DNA from: an uncultured Pseudomonadota bacterium
GTDB taxonomy: Bacteria; Pseudomonadota; Alphaproteobacteria; RF32; CAG-239
Length of the DNA: 46,536 nt
NCBI GenBank assembly: GCA_949286215.1
Contig: CASDYX010000003.1
Coordinates: 1-46,536 of the forward strand
Direction of reading: 5' to 3'
Made by a program: the position numbers and the translations under genes. Position 1 is the stretch's first letter, and every line of letters starts with the position of its first letter. Below the pieces are notes generated by a model. It ran no database searches and was not told the DNA's origin. It saw only the letters and a list, made by a program, of their open reading frames with translations. Of this stretch, positions 1 through 7,814 are shown one piece after another.

Positions 1-24
1 CCCACTCCCACTCCCACTCCCACT
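1..24 (-). repeat. CCCACT hexamer repeat, G-quadruplex motif on minus strand
   Basis: Four tandem CCCACT hexamers. On the minus strand they give four GGG runs separated by three-base loops, which meets the standard intramolecular G-quadruplex pattern; the plus strand could form an i-motif. The array touches the window edge and may be longer. Confidence 0.8.
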
Positions 25-141
25 ACCTCTACCACTCCCTTTATCACGGCCTCTTTCTCTCCTCATCTTCTCTCCCTAACTCCACCACTACTCCATCATC
101 TCCCAGTCCCTTTCCCATTCCCTTTCCCATTCCCTTTCTTC

Positions 142-279
142 TTTCTCCTTTCTTACCTTTCCTCTCCTCATATTCCCCTCGTATAAACTCAGAGTTAAAT
201 TTAACTTCATTTTCTCCTTTCTTACCTTTCCTCTCCTCATATTCCCCTCGTATAAACTTAGAGTTAAATTTAACTCCAT
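142..279. repeat. 69-bp tandem duplication
   Basis: Two head-to-tail copies, 142-210 and 211-279, differing at only about two positions. Each runs from a pyrimidine tract into one copy of the palindromic element. The near identity points to a recent duplication. Confidence 0.9.
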
Positions 280-1211
280 ACAAAATTTAAAGCATATTCT
301 CAAAATTCACTCCTGTTATATACACCAACTCTTTCCTCCACCTCTCCCACTGCCTATACCTCAAACCCTCCACTTCCTACCCCTCTCTTACTCCCACTCC
401 TACATTCTCTGTCCTCTCCTTTCACATCCTACCGATACACACAATTTCCTTTTCCATTTTTATACCCCATGTTATAATTTTAGAGTTTGAGTTAACTTCA
501 ACTTAATCAAACACCTCTACCCCTACTTCTCACACCTAATCTCTTCGCTCCCTCCATTTCTCCTTCCCACTGCTCTACTTTTCCCATCCTCAATTTTCTA
601 TCCCTCAATTTTCTATCCCTCAATTTTCTATCCCTCCACTTCCTTCTTATCTCTTTATCCTCTTTTCCCCTTCTCCCCACATAACCTTAGAGTTTGATTT
701 AACTCAACTTCAATTAAACACCTCTGACTCTATCTCTATCCCCACCTCTCCCTCCTTCTAGCCATTTCTACTTCTACCCATCATCTCCACCTCTCTCTAT
801 CTCTCCCCTAACTCCAACTCTGCCTCTAACTTCTACTCCATTCTCTACCACTACCTCTCCTCTTTTCCTTCACTCCTTCCCCTACCTCATTCACCTACCT
901 ATTTTCTCTGCACCTCTACCACTAATCCTACCTACCTACCTCGCTCTACCGCTACCCCTTCCTCTCACGCCTACCCTCTTTCTCCCTTTTTTTCCTCTAG
1001 ACCGTTTTCTTACCTTCCTCTCTCCCAACTCCCTCCACATAACCTTAGAGTTAAATTTAACTCCACACAAAATTTAAAGAAAGAACAACTTACGCCCAAA
1101 ATTCATTTCTTTTTTTTACACACCAACTCTTTTCCTCCTCACCCTCCACCAACTCATTTCCTATATTTCTTTCCCCTTCTCCCCACATAACCTTAGAGCT
1201 TGATTTAACTC
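192..1211. repeat. Dispersed family of a 16-bp palindrome, six copies
   Basis: GAGTTAAATTTAACTC is a perfect 16-bp palindrome and occurs exactly at 261-276 and 1048-1063. Close variants lie at 192-207, 483-498, 690-705 and 1196-1211. Most are preceded by ACATAACCTTA or something like it. Two subclasses show in the flanks: copies at 192, 261 and 1048 have the AAATTT core, and those at 261 and 1048 continue into ACAAAATTTAAAG. Copies at 483, 690 and 1196 have a TTGA-type core. The flanks of 690 and 1196 match from about 665 and 1171 onward. Spacing is irregular (69 to about 358 bp), so this is not a CRISPR array. Confidence 0.85.
591..635. repeat. 15-bp tandem repeat, three copies
   Basis: CAATTTTCTATCCCT is repeated three times without change at 591-605, 606-620 and 621-635. 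It is a local slippage-type array inside the pyrimidine-rich region. Confidence 0.95.
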
Positions 1212-1434
1212 AATTTAGAAAAAAACCGCTAACCTATTAAAAGCCCACCTTTTTATAGCTCACATTACTCAAGACTACCTGTTTTGCTCTCGTTTTTGTC
1301 AAAATTAACCAAAAACGCCCAACCATTTCAAATGACTATCTTTTTGTTAAAATTAAGATTTTCTAAAAATAATGATAAGTTTTTGTTGTAATTTTTGCAA
1401 AACTAATATATACTAAAATTCGACAAAATATACA

Positions 1435-1463
1435 TTATGTCACACTATTACATTAGGTATAAT
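1435..1463 (+). promoter_or_regulatory. Putative sigma70 promoter for the large lipoprotein gene
   Basis: TTATGT at 1435-1440, a 17-bp spacer and a consensus TATAAT at 1458-1463. Transcription would start near 1470 and give a 5' leader of about 170 nt before the ATG at 1642. It is the best promoter match in the 1240-1641 gap. Confidence 0.6.
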
Positions 1464-1524
1464 TAGGAAGGTAAAATATTTAAGGGTGAAAACTTAAAAA
1501 TTTTATTGGTCCGAATCACGATAT

Positions 1525-1590
1525 GTTCTTGAACCGCAAATTCAAGAACCCTTTGCCTTGGTCAGCAAAACCAAGCAAATTTTTCATTTT
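1525..1590 (+). promoter_or_regulatory. Structured 5' leader: two hairpins, the second terminator-like
   Basis: Hairpin 1 is a perfect 9-bp stem (GTTCTTGAA 1525-1533, TTCAAGAAC 1541-1549) with loop CCGCAAA. Hairpin 2 pairs 1552-1562 with 1570-1579 (one bulged C), has loop CAGCAAA, and is followed directly by TTTTTCATTTT, as in an intrinsic terminator. Both lie between the predicted promoter and the 1642 start, so they could form an attenuator, or the end of a short untranslated RNA. No known riboswitch class was recognised. Confidence 0.5.
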
Positions 1591-1641
1591 AAAAAAACAA
1601 AAAATAAACAACAAATATTAACAAATTAAATTTCAAACAAA

Positions 1642-4600
1642 ATGAAAAAATTTTTTGAATTTGCAGTTGCGGCTACGATAGTAGCACTCTGCAGTGTGAT
1701 TCTTTTCGCTTGCTCCGGCAGTGAGATTTACGGAGATGAACCCAATCCGGGCCCAACCGACCCGACAGTTGAGTCAGTTGAAAAAAACAACTGCACAGCT
1801 AACGTTGTCAACTCTTACACAGCTGACAACGCGGAGATTAAGACCCGTGCGGTTGCGGTACCTCAGGGCAATTACGAAGCCCTGATTTCGGCTCAATCTG
1901 TTCACCAGTTTGTAGCCGATGTGTTTTATACCGACGGCTCGGTGAAGCAGGACTCAGCTTCCTACACCGTAACCAATACGGTTAAAGGCTACGGGCTGAA
2001 AAAAACCCGCTATGCCCGCTCCATCAAGGTCTTTGAAAAGTGGTCTGAGCAATCAACTACTCTAGAAGACGGTCGTGTGGTTCGCGCCTACACCTTTAAT
2101 GGGGAGCAAGGCGGCGAAGTCTTCAAACTTTCCACCATTGATGAGCAGACCATCTCTGATGAATCTGTCACCATCAAAGGACAGAAGTTTGACGAGCTTT
2201 GCAAGAACCACTGGACTTCCCGCAAGCTGGTGGAAGTGAAACCCGTGTATTTGGAGCAAGATTCCGCCGAGTTTATGAAGTATCGTATTGATTTCATTTT
2301 TAACGATGCTTTGGCCTACGGAACGGACGCCAAAGGTGTTGACAACCGCAAGGTTGAATTCACCATGCATGGCGAAAAGGTATGGGTGGCCAAAGAAGGT
2401 GAAAATCCCGATATTCCGGACACACCGGACGAGATAATCGCCTACAACGAGAGAGACAAAGGATTTGAGTTTGTAAAAGACTCAATCTCAACTGAAACCA
2501 AGCAAAAGATAACCGTATCTAAGGCTTGGATTCAATTTGAGAAATTGCTCTCCACCGGTGAGGTCAAGCTCGCATACCGTCCGGAAGTATTGCTCTATTG
2601 CCGTGTTGACACACCGGCTTATCAGGTTCCGGTTAAAGTCGCTGACTTTAAGATTGAGGACTTAAGTCCGGAAAAATACAGTAATATTGCATACGGTGAG
2701 GCAGATCCGCGCGGGTACAACATATCTGTCCGCAAGTACAGCCAAAAGTTCGTCACTCGTACGAACAAGGCGCAGTTCACATTTGATGGTCAGTCAGAGC
2801 AGGCAACCGTGGTTGACTCTCTGGGAATTGAACACCAATTTGAAAAGCGCGAATGGTCATTTAATGACCTTGGCTCAAAGGCTACAGATATGGAAGATAT
2901 TGATGGTCAAGCTCGCAAGCTGTTGACATCAAATATTTCAGCTACCTTTAATTCACGCTCTGACAACTACAAAGGTCAGGCAGAATTATGGAAGATGAAA
3001 GACGGTCAGAACAAGACCGGAATTGATGTTATCAACGAGCGACCGGTCATCAAGGGTGACAAGATTATCATCGAGTTCGATAAGGAGACTAAATATAATG
3101 ATGGTTCAAGAGACACCATCTTTAATTTGGTATTCGACCCGAATTACCGCGTTACGACAGAGACCTCAATCCCGGTGAAGAACCGCGACTATGCTCGCAA
3201 GAGCATGGAAGCAGCCATCAAGCTGGTGAAAAAGTCCACGACCGAGTCTGGTAACTTCAAATGGCAGGCTTGCCAATACTCAAACACCTTTGAGTACGTC
3301 GGTTTCAATAATGCGCTTCAGGCTTATGTTCCTGAAAGTGTTATTTACACTGACGAGGACGGCTTGTCCGACGAGGTTAAAATCCCGGCTTGGACTCTTA
3401 ATTGGGTGAAGTTCGCAAAGAGCGATAAGAATGAGGGTGATGATAAGAACCAGATTTATACTGATACAATTCACTATCAGTTTAATTTGGCTGAAACAAT
3501 CACTCCAATTCAACCAAAGCAGCTTCTCCGCGCCAGCATCAACGGTGACGACCCGCAGGATCCTTCTGCTATTCGCTATGAATACGGCCCCAAAGAATAT
3601 AAAGTTATTAATACTCAGACCATCTACGTATATCGCCTCAAATATGCGATTTATGATGATGGATCTCGTAAGGAGATTGGCGAAGTAGGACACAACATTT
3701 CGTTCTACATCAACACTCCTCAGGATGAAGAAAAAATAGTTTCTTCTCTGAATATTAATAAACTTGAGCCAAGCTACGGCAACAAGGTCAAGACTTCTGA
3801 AACTACAGACGGTGCTTACACCGTTTATAGCTATAAGAAAGAAGCCGTTACCCGCAGCTCGCAGTCAACTCACGTATTCACAGGCTATTGGGACGAAATC
3901 ATCTATACCGACGAGTTCGGTCAAGAGATAGATTTCACCGTATTTGAATGGCAGTTCTCGGAAGTCAGCGGAACATTCTCTGACTTGGCAGAAGAAAATA
4001 ACTATGAGCGGAAATTGTTCACATCTGTTATGAACGGCAAGTTCATTAACAGCAAAGACTATACCGTCAAAGTTATCTTCAAGATGCAAAAAGAAGAGAA
4101 GAAGCTGAAAGATGTTGAATACGGGGCTCACGGTATCACTTACGTTTCAGGCAACACCTGGAACGCATGGCAGGAATATACCAAAATATATTCTGATGGT
4201 AGCCGTGAAAATGCTAAGGCAAACGTTGACTTAAATTACATCATTACTCCGGAAGGAGAAAAGGATGCAAAAGTCACAGAAGCCAAAGCTCCGCACACCG
4301 GCGTAACCGCAGGTGCAGCCAGCAAATCTACCCGAAGCGGTGGCCAGAACATCACCGTGACCACGACCACACAGCTCTACACTGAGGATTACACAGTCTT
4401 CAAAAACAAGCACACTGCCGTTTCTGAAACCGCAGCTTACAGTGCCGTTGAAGATGGTGTAAACATCAAATTCAACTTTGATGCCGTAAACCTCAGCAAC
4501 ATAGCCCATAATTCAGACAACTCCAACAGTCTGACCAAATCAGGAACAAAGAATGTCGGTGGCGTTACTTATGACGTTTACCCACATACAGGTTCCTTAG

Positions 4601-5154
4601 GTTACACTGTTGACGGAAAGAACTTCGTTTCAACTTGCAAGACCAACTTGTTGGTTGAGCAAGTACTTGACCCGAATGTTCCGTCTGAATGGGGAGCTGT
4701 TAAAGGCTTCGGTGGTTGGACACTCGTGTACGACCCCAATGTAGGCACCAGTGGTACATTCCGTGAATGTATCATCATCAACTTTGAAAAAGGTAAGTGG
4801 ATGATCTTAGACAACAACTGGAGTGATACCTCACACTTCTTTACTTGGGATGTTTGTTACGACAACAACCAAATCAGAAGTGCCGCTAAGTTGGATAACG
4901 GGAACTTCTTCCCGGCAACTCTAACCTTGGACGGAACTGGTTGGACCTACATTGCTGAACCGAAAAACGGTGCCGCAAAGGCCGTACCGATGTCGCAAAA
5001 TCTTGCGCTCCTTGCAGGTATAAAGAACTTTACCGGTGATAGTACCGCTGAAGTAACACCTGAAAGAGGAGGATACGGGACACTGAGTGGCAACAAACTG
5101 GCAGTCTATAACAAATCAGGACTGTTAGTCTTCACTGTAGTGTCTAAGAAATAA
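1642..5154 (+). CDS. Large repetitive surface lipoprotein, function unknown
   Basis: A 1170-residue protein. The N-terminus has a lipoprotein signal: Lys-Lys, a hydrophobic segment and a lipobox ending LFAC at about residues 21-24, followed by an acidic, Pro-rich linker, so the mature protein should be lipid-anchored at the cell envelope. The rest is beta-rich and shows a recurring unit of about 185 residues. The marker Y-x-DGS appears near residues 94, 484, 670 and 850, with a degenerate version (STGEVK) near 301, each closing a stretch with an aromatic/FTFDG-like strand. The last 200 residues differ and are rich in Trp and Gly. No catalytic motif was seen. Hand-sampled lines have about 45-50% G+C against about 37% in neighbours, and there is no Shine-Dalgarno motif, only an A-rich leader. 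Both suggest transfer, perhaps from Bacteroidota-like donors, though that is inference. It is monocistronic, with its own promoter and terminator. Confidence 0.75.
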   Translation: MKKFFEFAVAATIVALCSVILFACSGSEIYGDEPNPGPTDPTVESVEKNNCTANVVNSYTADNAEIKTRAVAVPQGNYEALISAQSVHQFVADVFYTDGSVKQDSASYTVTNTVKGYGLKKTRYARSIKVFEKWSEQSTTLEDGRVVRAYTFNGEQGGEVFKLSTIDEQTISDESVTIKGQKFDELCKNHWTSRKLVEVKPVYLEQDSAEFMKYRIDFIFNDALAYGTDAKGVDNRKVEFTMHGEKVWVAKEGENPDIPDTPDEIIAYNERDKGFEFVKDSISTETKQKITVSKAWIQFEKLLSTGEVKLAYRPEVLLYCRVDTPAYQVPVKVADFKIEDLSPEKYSNIAYGEADPRGYNISVRKYSQKFVTRTNKAQFTFDGQSEQATVVDSLGIEHQFEKREWSFNDLGSKATDMEDIDGQARKLLTSNISATFNSRSDNYKGQAELWKMKDGQNKTGIDVINERPVIKGDKIIIEFDKETKYNDGSRDTIFNLVFDPNYRVTTETSIPVKNRDYARKSMEAAIKLVKKSTTESGNFKWQACQYSNTFEYVGFNNALQAYVPESVIYTDEDGLSDEVKIPAWTLNWVKFAKSDKNEGDDKNQIYTDTIHYQFNLAETITPIQPKQLLRASINGDDPQDPSAIRYEYGPKEYKVINTQTIYVYRLKYAIYDDGSRKEIGEVGHNISFYINTPQDEEKIVSSLNINKLEPSYGNKVKTSETTDGAYTVYSYKKEAVTRSSQSTHVFTGYWDEIIYTDEFGQEIDFTVFEWQFSEVSGTFSDLAEENNYERKLFTSVMNGKFINSKDYTVKVIFKMQKEEKKLKDVEYGAHGITYVSGNTWNAWQEYTKIYSDGSRENAKANVDLNYIITPEGEKDAKVTEAKAPHTGVTAGAASKSTRSGGQNITVTTTTQLYTEDYTVFKNKHTAVSETAAYSAVEDGVNIKFNFDAVNLSNIAHNSDNSNSLTKSGTKNVGGVTYDVYPHTGSLGYTVDGKNFVSTCKTNLLVEQVLDPNVPSEWGAVKGFGGWTLVYDPNVGTSGTFRECIIINFEKGKWMILDNNWSDTSHFFTWDVCYDNNQIRSAAKLDNGNFFPATLTLDGTGWTYIAEPKNGAAKAVPMSQNLALLAGIKNFTGDSTAEVTPERGGYGTLSGNKLAVYNKSGLLVFTVVSKK

Positions 5155-5216
5155 GTTTAACCCGCTTCCCGTTAATAAACGGCAAGCACAAAAATATTTT
5201 ACCATGAAACAAAAGG

Positions 5217-5255
5217 AAAAGGTCGCCCGCATCTGCCGGCGGCCTTTTCTGATTT
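5217..5255 (+). terminator. Intrinsic terminator after the lipoprotein gene
   Basis: AAAAGGTCGCC (5217-5227) pairs with GGCGGCCTTTT (5238-5248) through one G-T pair, and further T runs follow. A weaker hairpin lies at about 5163-5187. The rest of 5155-5486 is AT-rich and holds only the promoter at 5418. Confidence 0.85.
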
Positions 5256-5417
5256 TTAAAGACAATTTATCCCTTTTTTTCTCTGATTCTCAATTTATCA
5301 TTTGCAATTGACGCAGTTTTCTAAAATTAGACTAAATATTTTTTTTAGTTTTTCTGTTAATTCGCTGTTAACCCCTTTGTGTTATATAAAAAAATATATA
5401 TTTTTGTAAATTAATGC

Positions 5418-5446
5418 TTGCTTTTTAGAAAAAAATAGTGTATGTT
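5418..5446 (+). promoter_or_regulatory. Putative sigma70 promoter for the outer-membrane barrel gene
   Basis: TTGCTT at 5418-5423, a 17-bp spacer and TATGTT at 5441-5446, 40 bp upstream of the start codon. Confidence 0.55.
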
Positions 5447-5486
5447 TAGACAAAATTTAAGATTTATCTAGTTTTGGAGTTAAAAC

Positions 5487-6116
5487 ATGAACAACAAATT
5501 TTTAATGGCAGCCTCCGCATTAGCAATCTCTCTATGCCTTGCGAATGAAGCATTTGCCTCTTGCGATGGTCCTTACCTTGCAGTCCGTGGTGGTGTTGCC
5601 AACCACACCCTTGGCGATAAGGACGAAAATGTCGCAACTGACGAAAAATTAGACATAGATGATAACTCCACCATGTTTAGTGGTGCCATTGGTTACCGTT
5701 GGGGTTACTTCCGTTTTGAGGCGGAATATGTTTACCGTGAAGATACCGAAGATTCGCAAACCAAAGTGACCCAAGGTATTGCCAATGTATTTGTCACCCA
5801 ACGTGCCGCTGAGTTTTCTTCAGAATCTTACATGGCTAACGTTTATTGGGATTTGTCTCCTTACACAATGTTTACCCCATACGTTTCTGCCGGTCTTGGT
5901 TTGACTCGTTTGGAATATACTTTCAAAAACACCGGACTTCCTACTGTGGAATATAAGGAAGACAACTTCACATGGTCTGTCGGTGGTGGTTTATCAGCCC
6001 AAGTTACCACACGTTTCAACATTGATGTTGGTTATCGTTACTATGACATGGGCGAAATTGCCGATGGTGATATTCACAATCACGAAGTTTACGGCGGTGT
6101 TCGTTACGTTTTCTAA
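5487..6116 (+). CDS. Outer-membrane beta-barrel protein, small porin-like
   Basis: A 209-residue protein. It has a clear Sec signal peptide with probable cleavage after AFA at about residue 24. Alternating beta strands with aromatic girdles follow, typical of eight-stranded barrels of the Omp25/OmpA-like family (for example GYRWGYFRFEAEYVYRE and VGYRYYDMGE). It ends in GGVRYVF, with the terminal Phe used for BAM-dependent assembly. The start is supported by GGAG at 5476-5479. It is transcribed alone from the promoter at 5418 and ends at a strong terminator. There is no peptidoglycan-binding domain. The likely role is a structural or surface-exposed barrel; the ligand is unknown. Confidence 0.85.
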   Translation: MNNKFLMAASALAISLCLANEAFASCDGPYLAVRGGVANHTLGDKDENVATDEKLDIDDNSTMFSGAIGYRWGYFRFEAEYVYREDTEDSQTKVTQGIANVFVTQRAAEFSSESYMANVYWDLSPYTMFTPYVSAGLGLTRLEYTFKNTGLPTVEYKEDNFTWSVGGGLSAQVTTRFNIDVGYRYYDMGEIADGDIHNHEVYGGVRYVF

Positions 6117-6131
6117 CCATCATAAGATTAC

Positions 6132-6161
6132 AAAAAAGGTCTCAGCAGAGACCTTTTTTTT
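6132..6161. terminator. Bidirectional terminator between the barrel gene and fliP
   Basis: GGTCTC and GAGACC around loop AGCA, with A6 before and T8 after, so it can serve the plus-strand barrel gene and the minus-strand fliOP operon. Confidence 0.9.
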
Positions 6162-6171
6162 ATACGCTTTT

Positions 6172-6915
6172 TCACTTAAAAGATTGAACGAGTGAACCTG
6201 CCAACATATACCATCCATCCACCAACACAAAGAAAATAACCTTAAACGGCAGAGCCAGAACAGTTGGTGGCAACATCATCATACCCATTGACATTAAGAT
6301 AGAAGCAATCACCATATCAATAATCAAAAACGGAATAAAAATCAAAAATCCGATTTCAAAAGCGCGGCGCAATTCACTAATCATAAAAGCCGGAATTGCC
6401 ACTTTCAAAGGAGTCTCTTCAATAGATTCTGCGGGTTTTTCTTTTGCCAAATCCGTAAAGAGCAACAAATCCTTTTCTCTGGTATTTTTCACCATAAATT
6501 CTTTAATCGGTTGTGCGGCTTTTTCAAGTCCTTCGGTAATTTCCAACTTCTCCTCATACATCGGCTTGATTCCCTCTTCCCAAGCCCTTTCAAAAGTCGG
6601 CGCCATCACAAACATCGTCAAAAACAAAGCCAAAGAAAGAAGCACCATATTCGGAGGTGTTGAGTTAGTCGCCAAAGCGCTTCGGGTAATGGAAAACACC
6701 ACGATAATTCGGGTAAAAGATGTCATCATCACTAGAATACTCGGCGCAATAGAGAGCACCGTAATCATCAAAATAATATTAAAGATTCGCGCCGTAGCCG
6801 AACCGGTTGGTTGATCTTGCACATTCAGGCTAATTGTCTGCGCATAAGCCGTTCCCCCGACCGCCAAACAAATAAACAATGCCCAAAGAGCAATACGAAG
6901 AACTTTTTTTGACAT
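6172..6915 (-). CDS. fliP: Flagellar export gate protein FliP
   Basis: A 247-residue integral membrane protein of the flagellar type III export gate, where FliP, FliQ and FliR form the channel. It shows a cleavable signal (ending AYA near residue 25), as usual for FliP, then two N-proximal helices with LSLALFLTMFVMAP, a hydrophilic periplasmic segment, and the diagnostic C-terminal half: ISELRRAFEIGFLIFIPFLI, then IDMVIASILMSMGMMMLPP and the FVLVDGW motif. The length is normal. Its ATG shares one base with the stop codon of fliO, which indicates translational coupling. No fliQ lies downstream; the operon ends at the terminator at 6132. Confidence 0.97.
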   Translation of the reverse strand: MSKKVLRIALWALFICLAVGGTAYAQTISLNVQDQPTGSATARIFNIILMITVLSIAPSILVMMTSFTRIIVVFSITRSALATNSTPPNMVLLSLALFLTMFVMAPTFERAWEEGIKPMYEEKLEITEGLEKAAQPIKEFMVKNTREKDLLLFTDLAKEKPAESIEETPLKVAIPAFMISELRRAFEIGFLIFIPFLIIDMVIASILMSMGMMMLPPTVLALPFKVIFFVLVDGWYMLAGSLVQSFK

Positions 6916-7202
6916 TACTTACTGACCTTTTTCACATCACTTGTTTCGAGTAAAAGACTTTGATTGGGATTGAGCAATAACAACAACTCTTTATCGTCTT
7001 TTTGTACCAAAGCCAGAGAATTACGGCTGTCGATTCTCTTTATTTCCACCACATTAAGCCTCTGCCCGACTTGCAAATTCTTAAACCAACTGCAGTTTTT
7101 ACCCTTCATCTGACAATATTTCAGCCCCCATACCGAAACCAGCAACAATCCCAGCACAAAAGCCAAAGACAACAAGGCATTCAGAAGCAACATCCAATCC
7201 AT
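6915..7202 (-). CDS. fliO: Flagellar assembly protein FliO
   Basis: A 95-residue protein from the ATG at 7202, chosen because a TAGGAA ribosome-binding site lies about 8 bases upstream. The frame stays open to 7334, but the extra residues have no start signal and would run into the divergent dciA gene. One transmembrane helix (residues about 4-25) is followed by a small cytoplasmic beta domain with the FliO-type pattern VGQRLNVVEIKRIDSRNSLA and a LLLLNPNQS core. FliO assists assembly and stability of the FliP ring. Position directly before fliP supports the call, since FliO sequences diverge strongly. Confidence 0.88.
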   Translation of the reverse strand: MDWMLLLNALLSLAFVLGLLLVSVWGLKYCQMKGKNCSWFKNLQVGQRLNVVEIKRIDSRNSLALVQKDDKELLLLLNPNQSLLLETSDVKKVSK

Positions 7203-7238
7203 TATTTTATTCCTACCAAATAATCCCGTGAGCCAAAG

Positions 7239-7270
7239 TAGCATATTGTATTTTAAATAGCAATATGCTA
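7239..7270. promoter_or_regulatory. Perfect 10-bp inverted repeat between divergent fliO and dciA
   Basis: TAGCATATTG (7239-7248) and CAATATGCTA (7261-7270) are exact reverse complements separated by 12 bp. The pair sits in the 78-bp gap between two divergent start codons, only 10 bp from dciA. No T run follows, so it is more like a dimer-binding operator than a terminator. Confidence 0.5.
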
Positions 7271-7280
7271 GCGTCTGCTC

Positions 7281-7814
7281 ATGAACAAGGAAAATATAAA
7301 TAAAGAACCCGAACGCACCACCGGAGACTTGCAATCTCTGGCCAAAAGTATTTTGCCCTTAGCCAAGGCTGTTCTGGGCAAAAAAGGCTTTGTAGAAACT
7401 GATATTCTAACCAATTGGCCGGATATAATCGGTGAAGATTTAGCCAATTTTACCTCGCCCGTAAAAATAGATTTCAAGCCCCAACAACGGCTCAACGGCA
7501 CTTTACATTTAGAAGTTCCAAGCGGAGCTTTTGCGCTCGAAGTTCAGCACAAAGAAAAAATAATCTTACAAAAAATCAACACTTATTTTGGCTACAATGC
7601 CGTATCTGGTATTAGAATAATTCAAAATCCAAACTTTCAAATTTCAACACCCCGACCCCCAAAAAAAGTTGAAAAACTTGTAACTCCCGAAGAGGAAAAT
7701 TATATACAAGAATTAGCCGAAGAAATAATTCGTCCCGACTTAAAAGAAATATTAATAAAATTAGGGCAAAGTGTATTTACTGATAACAATCAAAAAGAGA
7801 AGAAAAAATCATGA
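7281..7814 (+). CDS. DciA-like DUF721 protein
   Basis: A 177-residue protein of the DUF721/DciA family. DciA loads or assists the replicative helicase DnaB in many bacteria lacking DnaC. The family pattern is visible in the first 110 residues: a helix followed by ILTNWPDIIGEDLANFTSPV, a basic segment, and a KH-like fold with LHLEVPSGAFALEVQHKEK. The C-terminal 60 residues are charged and variable, as usual. No Shine-Dalgarno motif is visible before the ATG. The stop overlaps the ATG of the next gene (ATGA), matching the alphaproteobacterial DUF721-DsbA arrangement. Confidence 0.85.
   Translation: MNKENINKEPERTTGDLQSLAKSILPLAKAVLGKKGFVETDILTNWPDIIGEDLANFTSPVKIDFKPQQRLNGTLHLEVPSGAFALEVQHKEKIILQKINTYFGYNAVSGIRIIQNPNFQISTPRPPKKVEKLVTPEEENYIQELAEEIIRPDLKEILIKLGQSVFTDNNQKEKKKS

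Larger units (their letters stand above)
1..1240. repeat. Pyrimidine-rich, G-poor low-complexity region
   Basis: About 1.2 kb in which the plus strand is almost entirely C, T and A, with very few G, made of short CCT/CTC/TCC/CAC runs. AT-rich islands break it up and carry copies of a palindrome (see 192-1211). No credible gene is present: minus-strand frames read only as Lys/Glu/Arg/Gly-rich translations of the repeats, without a start context. The strand bias fits polypurine-polypyrimidine DNA, which can form triplex or quadruplex structures. It stops at about 1240, where ordinary AT-rich intergenic sequence begins. Its function is unknown. The region continues past the left edge of the window. 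Confidence 0.8.

Noticed and set aside
44..303. Two small minus-strand reading frames of 71-79 codons with repeated Lys/Glu/Arg/Gly stretches
   Set aside because: They are translations of the purine-rich repeat strand, overlap each other in different frames, and have no ribosome-binding site or family.
192..1211. CRISPR-like array
   Set aside because: Repeats are short palindromes at irregular spacing (69 to about 358 bp), with low-complexity spacers and no cas genes in the window.
1523..1621. A 32-codon leader peptide beginning MFLNRKFKNP before the lipoprotein gene
   Set aside because: No ribosome-binding site, and its bases are fully accounted for by two hairpins; RNA structure explains the sequence better.
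2062..4817. Several reading frames of 69-137 codons antisense to or out of frame with the lipoprotein gene
   Set aside because: They are shadows of the long coding frame, with no start signals or families.
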